DNA of 64,000 nucleotides from Candidatus Hydrogenedentota bacterium (GCA_016182605.1 JACPGE010000036.1:62001-126000); one strand, 5' to 3'; positions 17,749-25,820 are shown, counted from the stretch's first letter. The notes: generated by a model not told the origin, from the sequence alone. Made by a program: numbers and translations.

Positions 17749-18053
17749 AGGATGTTTTTACTCGTTGGGGTTATCGGAATTGGAGCGCCCATGATACTAC
17801 GATGATTCCGGCAAACGCACCTGCGCGGGGCAGGCGCGCCTATGGAAGCATGTATAATGCGCATGGGAGGCCCACCTGGATGCCTCTTGGCGCGGGGGCA
17901 CCGGCCTGGCCCGATTCAGAATTGTGAGTTTTCACAATATGGACATTGGGTTCACTTTGCCTTTGGGTCCAATTGTGTTATATTTGACTTACCGCAACTC
18001 GCGGGCCTTTGCTGGAGTACAGAATGACACGCGGTATAACAAGGAGTCGAGGG
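17749..18053. promoter_or_regulatory. 305-base intergenic region with operator-like palindrome and probable pilin promoter
   Basis: This gap separates the divergent PLP-enzyme and pilin genes. It contains an 18-base palindrome at 17921-17938 (arms ATTGTGA and TCACAAT around GTTT), the size of a dimeric regulator site. A possible sigma-70 pair TTGCCT / TATATT with a 16-base spacer follows at about 17957-17984. The pilin has a clear ribosome site AAGGAG at 18041-18046. The promoter call is tentative. Confidence 0.4.
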
Positions 18054-18521
18054 ATGATTTCAAGGCGCGTTTTGCTCGGGATCGACCGCCGCCAATCAGG
18101 TTTTACCCTGATCGAATTGATGATAGTGGTGGGGATTATCGCCATCATCCTGGCTATCGCCGTGCCCAATCTGCTGCGCTCCCGCATCCAATCGAATGAA
18201 TCGGCGGCGATGAGCAACATGCGCACCATCGTGGGGGCGGAATTTGCCTACCATGGCGCGAACACGGCGTTCACGGTGGATTTCAACGATCTGACGGGTA
18301 CGGCGCCGCCCTTCCTGGATGGCGAGTGGGCCGTGCCGCGCTCGGGCTATGCCTATGTACTGGGCGGCGATGGAAACAACTTCACGATCAACGCGAACGC
18401 GGAGAGTTACGGTGTGACGGGCAACAAGGGATTCTACACGGACTCGAGCGGCGTGATTCGCTTCAACAGCATGGCCAATGCGGACGCTTCGAGCGCGCCG
18501 GTGGGCGAAGCGGCCCCGTAA
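18054..18521 (+). CDS. Type IV pilin, PilA-like
   Basis: The 155-residue prepilin has a short basic leader ending in glycine and the class III cleavage site SG|FTLIELMIVVGIIAIILA. Glutamate 5 of the mature protein is in place and the hydrophobic helix continues to about residue 45. The remaining 110 residues form a small globular head ending SSAPVGEAAP. Start ATG 18054 follows AAGGAG by 7 bases. The head is short and carries none of the C-terminal motifs of large prepilins, so it is probably the major pilin or a pseudopilin. PilT is at 53-54 kb. Confidence 0.88.
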   Translation: MISRRVLLGIDRRQSGFTLIELMIVVGIIAIILAIAVPNLLRSRIQSNESAAMSNMRTIVGAEFAYHGANTAFTVDFNDLTGTAPPFLDGEWAVPRSGYAYVLGGDGNNFTINANAESYGVTGNKGFYTDSSGVIRFNSMANADASSAPVGEAAP

Positions 18522-18548
18522 TTGCGGCAAACAAGACCCGGGAAACGA

Positions 18549-18587
18549 AAAACCCCTGTGACAGCAAGACGCGGTCACAGGGGTTTT
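18549..18587 (+). terminator. Rho-independent terminator of the pilin gene
   Basis: A perfect 14-base stem (AAAACCCCTGTGAC 18549-18562 with GTCACAGGGGTTTT 18574-18587) closes an 11-base loop 28 bases after the pilin stop and ends in a T run. It is the strongest terminator in the window, as expected after a highly expressed pilin. Confidence 0.92.
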
Positions 18588-18596
18588 ATTATGGCA

Positions 18597-18684
18597 TGGT
18601 GCCCGAGGCGAGACTTGAACTCGCACGCCCTAAACGGGCACTAGATCCTTAGTCTAGCGTGTCTGCCAATTCCACCACCCGGGC
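18597..18684 (-). tRNA. tRNA-Leu, anticodon AAG
   Basis: Read on the minus strand, a class II tRNA folds with a 7-pair acceptor stem (GCCCGGG with CTCGGGC), discriminator A and encoded CCA. The anticodon stem is CTAGA/TCTAG, the variable arm is long (GCCC/GGGC) and the T arm is GCGAG-TTCAAGT-CTCGC. The seven-base anticodon loop is CTAAGGA, so positions 34-36 read AAG, for leucine CUU. The body is a normal bacterial tRNA-Leu, but A at position 34 is unusual outside tRNA-Arg(ACG). Confidence 0.93.
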
Positions 18685-18794
18685 GGGGGAGCCAAGATAT
18701 TACGAAATTTCCGGGGGGTATTTCAAATGAAAGTGCTTCCCGGACTGGTCTATACTCCCCCCAAGCTCTGACCGACACCCGGAAGGAATGCCGC

Positions 18795-21047
18795 ATGTCT
18801 CTCCTCTTGTTATTATCGTCCCTGCTCAGTGCGATTACGCTTCCCACCGGCAACGCGCCTGTACCCGTTGGCTCGGCGCATTTCCCCGATGCGTTACACG
18901 CCTTCGTGTGGCGCAATTGGCCGCTCGTGCCGCTGGAACGCATGGCGCAGACGGTGGGCGCGACGGAGGAGCAACTCCTCGCGATCGGGCAGTCGATGGG
19001 CCTCGACGCGGCTCCGGTCATCATGCCGGAGCAGGAGTCCCGCGCCTACATCACCGTCATCCGGCGCAACTGGCACCTGCTGCCTTACGAGCAATTGCTG
19101 ACCCTCCTGGGATGGGAAGCGGAAAAGCTGGATTTTGTGCTGCGGGAAGACGACTTCCTGTACATCAAGCTCGGCCGCCACAAGCCTGCGGCTCCACCCA
19201 TCGTCTATGCCGCGCCCGATGCCGCCGCCCAGGCGCGCGCGGCGCAGATCAAGGCGTGGGTGCAGTCCGCCTTTCCTTCGACGCCGATACTCGGTGAGAA
19301 GCCCTTGTTTTCTTTCGTCGAGGAACTCACCGCGCCGCTGGACGCGGCGCCGGCGATGTCTGGCGAACAGCATTTCAATCCGCGTTATTGCTCGTCGTAC
19401 TTTGGCCTCTATGGCGATCTCTTTTCCCAGCAGGAGGTGGACCCCTTCCCCCCCGCCTATCTTGCGCGCCTGAAACAGGCGGGCGTGAGCGGCATCTGGA
19501 TTCCCGTGTTGCTGTATCAACTTGCTCCCTTCCCGTGGGACCCCGCGTTGAGCGAAAACCACGAGGCGCACCTGAAGTACCTCGGTGAGATTGCGGCCCG
19601 CCTTAAGGGGCAGGGTATTTCCCTCTTTCTTTACCTCAATGAGCCGCGCGCCCTCCCCCACGCCTTCTTCGAGGCCCACCCGGAATTGAAGGGCGTGTCC
19701 GGGCCGGAGTTGGCCACGCTTTGCACCTCATTGCCGGAAGTGCGTGACTGGATGCGCGGCTCCGTGGAACGCATAGCGCGTGCCGTGCCGGAACTCGGCG
19801 GCTTCTTCACCATCACCGCCTCGGAAAACATGACGAGCTGCTGGTCTCACGGTATTGGCGCGCAATGCCCGCGCTGCAAGGAGCGCAGCGCGGCGCAGGT
19901 CATCGCGGAGGTGAACCGCACGCTCTGGGAAGGCATCACCGCGGCCGGCAGCAAGGCGGAGTTCTTCGCGTGGGACTGGGGCTGGGGCAACGACTGGGCG
20001 GGCGAGGTCATTGCGGCGTTGCCGAAAGAGATTGCGCTCATGAGCGTGAGTGAATGGGACCTGCCCATCGTGCGCGGCGGCGTCGACAGCCAGGTGGGCG
20101 AGTATTCCGTCTCCTCCATCGGGCCCGGCCCGCGGGCGGAGCGGCATTGGAAACTCGCGCGCGAACGCGGCATGAAAACCATGGCGAAGATCCAGGCGAA
20201 CAACACGTGGGAGATTTCCACCGTGCCCTATGTGCCCGCCGTGGCCAATGTGGCGGAACATGCGCGGCGCCTGCGCGAAGCGGGAGTGGAAGGGCTCATG
20301 CTCGGCTGGACCCTCGGCGGCTATCCCTCGCCCAACCTGGAAGTGGTCTCCGCGATGGGCGCCGACACGACGCTCACGCCCGAGGCGGCGTTGCAGCAGG
20401 TGGCCGAGGCGCGCTTTGGGGAAGAGGCGGCGCCCCTGGCGGTTCGATTCTGGCAGAGCGTGAGCACGGCCTACAGCGAGTTCCCCTACCACATCGGCAC
20501 GGTCTACAACGGCCCGATGCAACTGGGCCCCGCCAACCTGTTATGGTTCAAGCCCACGGGCTATGCCTCCACCATGGTCTGCTTCCCCTACGACGACCTC
20601 AACAGTTGGCGCGCGGTCTATCCTCCCGAGGTCTTTATCGGCCAGTTCGAAAAGATGGCCCAAGGCTTCAACGCGGCTGCCGATGCGCTCGAAGCCGCTG
20701 CCGCGCCCATGCCATTGCACCGTCCCCAGGTGGCGGCGCTTGAAAGCGAGATCCGCATCGCCCGCGTCTGCGCGATCCACTTCCAGAGCGTCGCGAACCA
20801 GTCCAGCTTTGTGTTGGCCCGCGATGCCCGCGCCACGGCGGAGGGCGCAACCCGAAAGGAACTCACGGAGAAACTCATCGCGCTGCTTCACAGCGAGATT
20901 GGATTGGCAAAGAAGCTCCACGCGCTGCAAAGCACGGACACCCGCTTTGGCTATGAAGCCTCCAACCACTACTTCTTCGTGCCGGTTGATCTGGTGGAGA
21001 AGGTGATCAATTGCGAGGCGTTGCTGGCGGAATTGGCGGGGGTGTGA
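18795..21047 (+). CDS. Exported glycoside-hydrolase-like TIM-barrel protein
   Basis: The 750-residue protein has a hydrophobic N-terminus (LLLLLSSLLSAIT) and starts 7 bases after GGAAGGA. Residues about 200-530 look like a beta/alpha barrel: GVSGIWIPVLLYQL, ARLKGQGISLFLYLNEPRALP, FFTITASENMTSCW followed by a CPRCKER metal-type knuckle, and FFAWDWGWGNDWAGEV. The acidic residues at strand ends (LNEP, ASEN, AWDW) are as in retaining glycosidases. The C-terminus (550-750) is a helical bundle. I cannot assign a family, and GH20- or GH123-like relatives are possible. Confidence 0.55.
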   Translation: MSLLLLLSSLLSAITLPTGNAPVPVGSAHFPDALHAFVWRNWPLVPLERMAQTVGATEEQLLAIGQSMGLDAAPVIMPEQESRAYITVIRRNWHLLPYEQLLTLLGWEAEKLDFVLREDDFLYIKLGRHKPAAPPIVYAAPDAAAQARAAQIKAWVQSAFPSTPILGEKPLFSFVEELTAPLDAAPAMSGEQHFNPRYCSSYFGLYGDLFSQQEVDPFPPAYLARLKQAGVSGIWIPVLLYQLAPFPWDPALSENHEAHLKYLGEIAARLKGQGISLFLYLNEPRALPHAFFEAHPELKGVSGPELATLCTSLPEVRDWMRGSVERIARAVPELGGFFTITASENMTSCWSHGIGAQCPRCKERSAAQVIAEVNRTLWEGITAAGSKAEFFAWDWGWGNDWAGEVIAALPKEIALMSVSEWDLPIVRGGVDSQVGEYSVSSIGPGPRAERHWKLARERGMKTMAKIQANNTWEISTVPYVPAVANVAEHARRLREAGVEGLMLGWTLGGYPSPNLEVVSAMGADTTLTPEAALQQVAEARFGEEAAPLAVRFWQSVSTAYSEFPYHIGTVYNGPMQLGPANLLWFKPTGYASTMVCFPYDDLNSWRAVYPPEVFIGQFEKMAQGFNAAADALEAAAAPMPLHRPQVAALESEIRIARVCAIHFQSVANQSSFVLARDARATAEGATRKELTEKLIALLHSEIGLAKKLHALQSTDTRFGYEASNHYFFVPVDLVEKVINCEALLAELAGV

Positions 21048-21100
21048 TAATCTCGCACGAATCGAACCCACCATCAATTGAAAAGACTGATGTCAACAAA

Positions 21101-22081
21101 TCAGATTATATCAAGTTGCAATTGCTTGGTTGGCGGATCAATTTCCACCGTCTTACCAGACAAAATGGACTCGTAGATGGCACGAACCTTTTCTTGCGGC
21201 ATGTCTACATCCAAGAATCGAAATACTGATGCGGCAACATACTCCGATGACATCTCAAACGATTTCCATCGACGCAATTCTCTTTCCGCAACTTGGCCAG
21301 TTGTATTTGAGCCACCGAAAATGTCGATCACTAAATCACCGGGATCGGTAAGCATTCGAATAAAGAATTCCGGGAGTTTTTCGGGAAATCTGGCGGGATG
21401 CATCTTCGCCCCGACCGCTTTACACCCCCTTAAGTATCGCCCGTTAGACTCGGAGTTGGAAATCTGCAGCAAATTCGATGGGATGGCGCCGCCATTGTCC
21501 TTGGAAAAACCGGTCCCAATGTCATGACCAGAGGGGCGTTTCTTGGGCTTATAAAATCCCTCCGGATCTTGAATTAGTTTCTTCATTCTATCGCTATAAG
21601 GCACCAAAACGTTGCTGACGTCTGCTTTTGGCCAACTTGACTTTCCCAGCCACCACACCGTGTTTACTGAATCTTTTGCCCGCAACTTACGTTTGTTAAC
21701 CCATTCGATTGGACTCGGAAGTTTGGACGGGTTGAACCAGTAGAAATCCTCGGCAAGAAAATAGCCGATTTCGTCCACCATTCGTATCAAGAGACGGAAA
21801 TTGTAGAGGCTTCGTGCGGGCACCCCCCTCTCGTATGCTCCCCCAAGATCAATGACGAAACTCCCGTCTTCCTTTAGCTTACGGTGGACTACTTTCGCAA
21901 ATCCCAGAAACCAATCGACATATTCGACTTGACCCAAATTGCCATATTCTTTCTGGCGCTGAAGCGCAAATGGCGGGCTGGTAATCACCAAGTTGACACT
22001 ATTATCGGGAATGTTGGCCAACAATTCGAGCGAGTCGCCTATGTAGGCAGAGCCCATCTCCGTTTCGTATGCAGGTTTCAA
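21101..22081 (-). CDS. PvuII-like site-specific DNA methyltransferase (N4-cytosine, beta class)
   Basis: The 326-residue protein has the catalytic motif TSPPF (residues 34-38) near the N-terminus and the SAM-binding motif DIFGGSNTTG near residue 253, the beta-class order of amino-methyltransferases. Its sequence follows M.PvuII closely (EYVDWFLGFAKVV, FYWFNPSKLPSPIEWVNKRK, FSKDNGGAIPSNLLQISNSE). M.PvuII makes N4-methylcytosine in CAGCTG, so the same site is expected here. The first start after an in-frame stop is TTG 22081, just before the conserved KPAY. ATG 22057 is an alternative. It is divergent from the controller and endonuclease genes, as in PvuII. Confidence 0.93.
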   Translation of the reverse strand: MKPAYETEMGSAYIGDSLELLANIPDNSVNLVITSPPFALQRQKEYGNLGQVEYVDWFLGFAKVVHRKLKEDGSFVIDLGGAYERGVPARSLYNFRLLIRMVDEIGYFLAEDFYWFNPSKLPSPIEWVNKRKLRAKDSVNTVWWLGKSSWPKADVSNVLVPYSDRMKKLIQDPEGFYKPKKRPSGHDIGTGFSKDNGGAIPSNLLQISNSESNGRYLRGCKAVGAKMHPARFPEKLPEFFIRMLTDPGDLVIDIFGGSNTTGQVAERELRRWKSFEMSSEYVAASVFRFLDVDMPQEKVRAIYESILSGKTVEIDPPTKQLQLDII

Positions 22082-22102
22082 CGCTTAGCCAATCCTTGTT
22101 GC

Positions 22103-22143
22103 TACTTATAGTCTGTAGACTGATCGTCATCTTTTCGTACAGT
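22103..22143 (+). promoter_or_regulatory. C-boxes and -10 element of the restriction controller promoter
   Basis: Two adjacent operator halves have the controller-protein layout: ACT-TAT-AGTC at 22104-22113, a 4-base spacer TGTA, and GACT-GAT-CGTC at 22118-22128. A TACAGT at 22138-22143 can serve as the -10 element. Transcription would then begin within a few bases of ATG 22153, giving a nearly leaderless mRNA as reported for several C genes. The boxes lie in the 71-base gap between the divergent methyltransferase and controller starts. Confidence 0.75.
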
Positions 22144-22152
22144 ATGCCATCC

Positions 22153-22392
22153 ATGAGCAAGAATTTAAAGTACTTGACGGCCAGGGAAGTTTTTGCGCGA
22201 AATTTGAAGAAATTGCGCATGGCTCGCGGCTTGTCACAGGAAGCGCTTGCCGAAGAAGCGGGGTTGCATCGGACATACGTGGGCTCGATCGAACGTGGAG
22301 AGCGCAACATTTCCATTGACAACATCGAGCGGCTTGCGAATGCATTTGGTCTTGCCCCTTCCAAGTTGCTAGAGAATGAAAACAGCCGATGA
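22153..22392 (+). CDS. Restriction-modification controller protein (C protein)
   Basis: The 79-residue protein is a helix-turn-helix regulator of the XRE/C-protein type: [20 protein letters not shown], then [17 protein letters not shown], as in C.PvuII. C proteins bind C-boxes upstream of their own gene, first activating and later repressing C and R expression, so methylation precedes cutting after entry into a new host. ATG 22153 matches the length of known C proteins. ATG 22144 is also in frame. Its stop overlaps the endonuclease start (ATGA). Confidence 0.92.
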   Translation: MSKNLKYLTAREVFARNLKKLRMARGLSQEALAEEAGLHRTYVGSIERGERNISIDNIERLANAFGLAPSKLLENENSR

Positions 22393-22880
22393 AAGCGCAT
22401 AGTGATTTTAGTATTCTCAAGAAACTCTGGCCTGAAGTCGAAAAATTTCAGCGATTGGCATCAAAGCATGGCATAAATGATATATTTCAGGACAATGGCG
22501 GCAAGCTCCTTCAAGTCATATTGCTGATGAACCTAACTATTCTCCCTGGGAGAGAGGGAAACGACGCTAAAGACGCGTCTGGCCAAGAATACGAAATGAA
22601 ATCCGTCAACATTGAGTTGACTAAAAGCTTCTCCACCCACCATCACATGAACCCAACGATATTGAAAAAGTACCGTCAAGTTCCTTGGATATTTGCCGTG
22701 TATCGGCACATCACTTTGCAAGAGGTTTACCTTCTTGAACCTGCCCAAATGGAGGTCTATTACAAGAAGTGGGAAGATAAGTGGCATGCCGATGGAGGAA
22801 GGGACATTAACAACCCAAAGGTCCCTCTCGCATTTGTCGAAAAGGTGGGCGAGTTGGTCTTTTCAAGAGACGAGGAATGA
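22389..22880 (+). CDS. PvuII-like type II restriction endonuclease
   Basis: The 163-residue protein matches R.PvuII (157 residues) over its length: [64 protein letters not shown] and DINNPKVP. The catalytic residues of PvuII are kept as Asp59, Glu69 and Lys71, and the DNA-contacting HHH run and the aspartate of FQDNGG are present. The homodimer should cut CAG^CTG leaving blunt ends. It overlaps the controller gene by 4 bases. All catalytic residues are intact, so it is likely active. Confidence 0.95.
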   Translation: MKAHSDFSILKKLWPEVEKFQRLASKHGINDIFQDNGGKLLQVILLMNLTILPGREGNDAKDASGQEYEMKSVNIELTKSFSTHHHMNPTILKKYRQVPWIFAVYRHITLQEVYLLEPAQMEVYYKKWEDKWHADGGRDINNPKVPLAFVEKVGELVFSRDEE

Positions 22881-22956
22881 GATAAGAGCGCGGTGAGCGC
22901 CCCGTCCGGCCTGCTCCTCGTCACTAGCAGCCCCACCGTCAAGAAGAAAAACCACT

Positions 22957-23178
22957 TCACAATACTTCTATCCGTTTCCGGGATTCTTCGAGAGCAATGC
23001 TCTTCAAGTCACCGCGGTCATAAGCATCTATTCTGGATTCGGCCTCCTCTGCCAAGGCCGTATGGATTTCTTGGCGGATGGCGGGATCAAAGCTGCGCAA
23101 CAAGTCCTCAATCAGGGCCGCGCGTTCTTCCGGGTCCAGTGCCAGGGCCGCATCCCGAATGGTCTCTCTAGTGCTCAT
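22957..23178 (-). CDS. Orphan antitoxin of the addiction-module component family
   Basis: The 73-residue protein (MSTRETIRDAALALDPEERA, then LIEDLLRSF and EAESRIDAYDRGDLK) is a typical member of the putative addiction-module antitoxin family that pairs with RelE/ParE toxins. Start ATG 23178 is preceded by AGGAGAG. A GTG overlaps its stop (GTGA at 22957-22960), where a toxin would normally begin. Only 76 bases remain before the endonuclease stop, and the frame there does not resemble a toxin. The toxin is therefore missing or truncated, perhaps by insertion of the restriction system. Confidence 0.75.
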   Translation of the reverse strand: MSTRETIRDAALALDPEERAALIEDLLRSFDPAIRQEIHTALAEEAESRIDAYDRGDLKSIALEESRKRIEVL

Positions 23179-23268
23179 GTTTTCTCTCCTTGTCTGCTTT
23201 ATTCTAGCATGATACCGCGGCGAAGGTTGCATGCTCTTTGGCGTGAATGGGGTGCTGGCGATCGCACT

Positions 23269-23312
23269 CCCATTCGGAAATGGGCGCTACGCGGATCCCA
23301 TTTCCGAATGGG
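23269..23312. repeat. 16-base perfect inverted repeat (hairpin) in repeat A
   Basis: CCCATTCGGAAATGGG at 23269-23284 pairs perfectly with CCCATTTCCGAATGGG at 23297-23312 around a 12-base loop. Each arm is itself nearly palindromic. The identical hairpin recurs at 25379-25422. Confidence 0.9.
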
Positions 23313-23408
23313 GGTGATTTGTCTGCGATTCGGCGTGGAGGCATTGACGTGGGTGCGCAAGATGTGGCCGTATCCGAAATGCGTCTACTGCTGCTCGCTG
23401 ACTCTCGG

Positions 23409-23477
23409 GTACAGTCCCTGCCGGTGCGGGCTGGTGCTGCGGACTGGGCGTAGTGTGGGCCGGCAGGTACAGTCCCC
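23409..23477. repeat. REP-like palindromic unit, copy 1
   Basis: A 69-base unit starts GTACAGTCCCTGCCGG and ends CCGGCAGGTACAGTCCCC. The inner CCTGCCGG and CCGGCAGG are inverted, and ACAGTCCC is directly repeated at both ends. Four copies occur in 2.3 kb, and the tail CTGCAATG(G/A)C(C/T)TT follows each. It resembles mobile palindromic elements moved in trans by REP-type transposases, though none is seen here. Confidence 0.7.
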
Positions 23478-23612
23478 TTGGGTGCTGCAATGGCCTTTTG
23501 TGATGGAGGTTGTTGGGGCGGAGCGATGAGGAGGCCGTGTGCGGTGTGAAAGCGGGGGCTGCGGTCCGTTTTTGCACTTACCCGAAACGATGCAAGAATC
23601 TTGCACGGCGCA

Positions 23613-23679
23613 ACAGTCCCTGCCGGTGCGGGCTGTTTCTGCGGAGTAGGCGTATTGTGGACCGGCAGGTACAGTCCCC
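23613..23679. repeat. REP-like palindromic unit, copy 2
   Basis: Same unit as at 23409, inserted exactly at the end of direct repeat A, with GCGGAGTAGGCGTATTG in the centre. It is followed again by GTGATGGAGGTTGTTGGGGCG, so the downstream flank was duplicated with it. Confidence 0.65.
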
Positions 23680-23783
23680 TGGGGGCTGCAATGACTTTTT
23701 GTGATGGAGGTTGTTGGGGCGAGGCGGAGGCCGTGTGCGGTGGGGAAGCGTGCACGACGCCGGGGATCTCCTCTACCTTTCTG

Positions 23784-25202
23784 CTATTCCAGAAATAGCA
23801 ATTCGGGCCAATAGATCACACGCTCCGTCTGTATCGCCGCTGCGTCCGTGACACTCAATAATTCGGGTGTGCGGAGTCCCAATCGAAAACCATCCGTTGT
23901 GCGCTCGTAGATGTACGCCTCGCCATACAGCGGATTCAAGGGCACGCTGCCACCCAGAGCGTCCGCGAGCGGTTCCAAAGTTGCAGGATAGGTCCCGGTG
24001 GCGCGCTGTTGACGATCGAGAAGAATGGCGATGCGCAAAGTGTCAATTGAAGATTGACGCAGGGCCTCCCCCATGAAACCGAAGCGGCTGAGCGACACGA
24101 TATAGTACCAAGACGAATTCCGCCGGATGAGGCGAAGCTCCTCCGTATTGGGCTCCACATCAAAGTCCTTATAGAACTGTTCGAGCGCTGGCCTGATCTC
24201 GTAGTAGGGCTGGTGTGTCAAATCCAATAACCTGGTCAAGGCCCGGCCAAAGACTTCCAAGTCGTGATTGTATAGCGGTGTCGTCACATGGACATATGCC
24301 CAATTCTGCGCATATGCGATCGGGTAACGGTAGAAAAAGGAGTGGTCGGCAAGTACCGTCATATTCTCCATCCCCTCGAGAACCTCTTCACCACTTCCAG
24401 CTGCCTTCATGCCGAAATACCCCAGATCACGCTGGATCGAAAGCCGGGCCAAGAGGCGGCTCCAGATGGCTTCCTCCACAGAACGGCTCGTCAACGCCAT
24501 GTCTACGGCGTCCCAGACGGTGATGTATTCCGGCCAATTCAAAAAACTGTCGGTATGGACAATGGAAAGATCGTAGCGCCCACACAGTGTCTCTATGGCT
24601 GCGGGAAAATTTCGCATTCCTGCCTGGACAGCGCCGTACTCTTCCAGCCGCCGCGAAGCGAAATAGAAACCTCTACCAAGATCCTCCCACGACTCCGGGA
24701 CGCCGTGGCCCGATTGCAGAACGGCATCAGCCGTCTGTTCGCACAGGAGAAGCAATTCGTCCATGATTTCCCGTTGACAATCCAGATACTCCTGGAAGAA
24801 GCCGATCTCTTCTGCGGGGAGCGTGCCCATCCCTGCATCATATTCGTTGCCGTAGAGCGCATCGATTTCCGCCCTACTTACTACCGGGCATTCTTCAGAG
24901 ACTTTTTTTACTTTTGAAAGACATTCTGCCCACCGTTCGTGCAACTCTGCGAAGCTTGGCGTTGCCGCCACTGTCACCGTGGATTCGGTACCAGCGGCTG
25001 GTCCGGCAATCTCATCATGCAACGTTGTGCCGTGGTCCGTGCTTTGCCGTTCCGCCTTCAACTGTGCGAGCTTTTCCTTCAATGCGTTTAGGGAAGGCTC
25101 TTTCGCATTGCCGGTGGCGGCACTCAACAATCCATGCAGCAGCAGCGCGATCATGCCCAAGGCTACAAACGCTGCAATGCACCATTGATAAGACGTTCGC
25201 AT
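23784..25202 (-). CDS. Membrane-anchored or secreted hypothetical protein between direct repeats
   Basis: I do not recognise this 472-residue protein. It has one N-terminal membrane segment (WCIAAFVALGMIALLLHGLL, residues 7-26), a short coiled-coil-like stretch (EPSLNALKEKLAQLKAERQS) and a long helical body. The C-terminal region has RIAILLDRQQRATGTYPATL and GSVPLNPLYGEAYIYER, a pattern I associate with large exported proteins of planctomycete-like genomes. It is flanked on both sides by the long direct repeats and has no operon partner. Confidence 0.65.
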   Translation of the reverse strand: MRTSYQWCIAAFVALGMIALLLHGLLSAATGNAKEPSLNALKEKLAQLKAERQSTDHGTTLHDEIAGPAAGTESTVTVAATPSFAELHERWAECLSKVKKVSEECPVVSRAEIDALYGNEYDAGMGTLPAEEIGFFQEYLDCQREIMDELLLLCEQTADAVLQSGHGVPESWEDLGRGFYFASRRLEEYGAVQAGMRNFPAAIETLCGRYDLSIVHTDSFLNWPEYITVWDAVDMALTSRSVEEAIWSRLLARLSIQRDLGYFGMKAAGSGEEVLEGMENMTVLADHSFFYRYPIAYAQNWAYVHVTTPLYNHDLEVFGRALTRLLDLTHQPYYEIRPALEQFYKDFDVEPNTEELRLIRRNSSWYYIVSLSRFGFMGEALRQSSIDTLRIAILLDRQQRATGTYPATLEPLADALGGSVPLNPLYGEAYIYERTTDGFRLGLRTPELLSVTDAAAIQTERVIYWPELLFLE

Positions 25203-25378
25203 GGAATTGAGTTACCTGTCAGCTTTCATTCCTCAAAGGAAACACCCGCTTGCCCACGAGTCTCGTGGATTTCGGTGTAGTTTCTCACGGCATCTTCATT
25301 TGTTACATTCATTCTAGCACGATACCTTGCTGATCATTGCAAGCTTATCGATGTGAATGGGGTGCTGGCGATCGCACT

Positions 25379-25422
25379 CCCATTCGGAAATGGGCGCTAC
25401 GTGGATCCCATTTCCGAATGGG
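25379..25422. repeat. 16-base perfect inverted repeat (hairpin) in repeat B
   Basis: Same hairpin as at 23269-23312, with one loop base changed (C to T). The arms are unchanged although the flanking repeat has drifted, which hints at selection or recent spread. Confidence 0.88.
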
Positions 25423-25518
25423 AGTGTTTTGTCTGTGATTCGGCGTGGAGGCATTGACGTGGTTGCGCAAGATGTGGCCGTATCTGAAATGTGTCTACTG
25501 CTGCTCGCTGACTCTCGG

Positions 25519-25587
25519 GTACAGTCCCTGCCGGTGGGGGCGGTGTCCGCGGACTGGACGCATTGTGGGCCGGCAGGTACAGTCCCC
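25519..25587. repeat. REP-like palindromic unit, copy 3
   Basis: Starts GTACAGTCCCTGCCGG and ends GGTACAGTCCCC, with a diverged centre (GGGGCGGTGTCCGCGGACTG). It is positionally equivalent to copy 1. Confidence 0.65.
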
Positions 25588-25617
25588 TTGGGGCTGCAAT
25601 GACTTTTTACGTGCCAG

Positions 25618-25683
25618 CAGTCCCTGCCGGTGCGGGCTGATGCTGCGGACTGGGCGTAGTGTGGGCCGGCAGGTACAGTCCCC
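25618..25683. repeat. REP-like palindromic unit, copy 4
   Basis: Tandem to copy 3 after 30 bases, almost identical in its centre to copy 1 (TGCTGCGGACTGGGCGTAG). This is the extra unit that makes direct repeat B longer than A. Confidence 0.65.
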
Positions 25684-25820
25684 TTGGGTGCTGCAATGGC
25701 CTTCTGTGCTGGAGGGTGTTGGGGCGGATCGCTGAGGAGGCCGTGTGCAGTGTGGAAGCGGGGAGCGCGGTCCGTTTTTGCACGTGCCCGAAACGATGTC
25801 CGAATCTCGCACGGCGCAAC

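Larger units (their letters stand above)
23203..23614. repeat. Long direct repeat, copy A
   Basis: From ATTCTAGCA to GCACGGCGCAAC this stretch is nearly the same as 25313-25820, in the same orientation. The differences are scattered substitutions and one extra 67-base palindromic unit in copy B. Both copies include the hairpin described at 23269 and a GGCGTGGAGGCATTGACGTG segment. No reading frame in it looks coding. The pair brackets the 472-residue protein gene. Confidence 0.85.
25313..25820. repeat. Long direct repeat, copy B
   Basis: Copy B of the repeat at 23203-23614, about 508 bases because it holds two palindromic units instead of one. It ends with GCACGGCGCAAC at 25820, immediately before the ArsR operator. 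Together with the gap 25203-25312, in which I see nothing else, it fills the space between the 472-residue gene and the arsR gene. Confidence 0.85.

Noticed and set aside
23409-25683. Possible CRISPR array
   Set aside because: Units are 66-69 bases, irregularly spaced, internally palindromic, and only four in number; no cas genes are nearby.
23231-25812. Short minus-strand frames rich in Pro, Thr and Arg inside the repeats (for example 23204-23755 and 25314-25895)
   Set aside because: They are translations of the palindromic repeat units and change frame between copies, so they are not genes.
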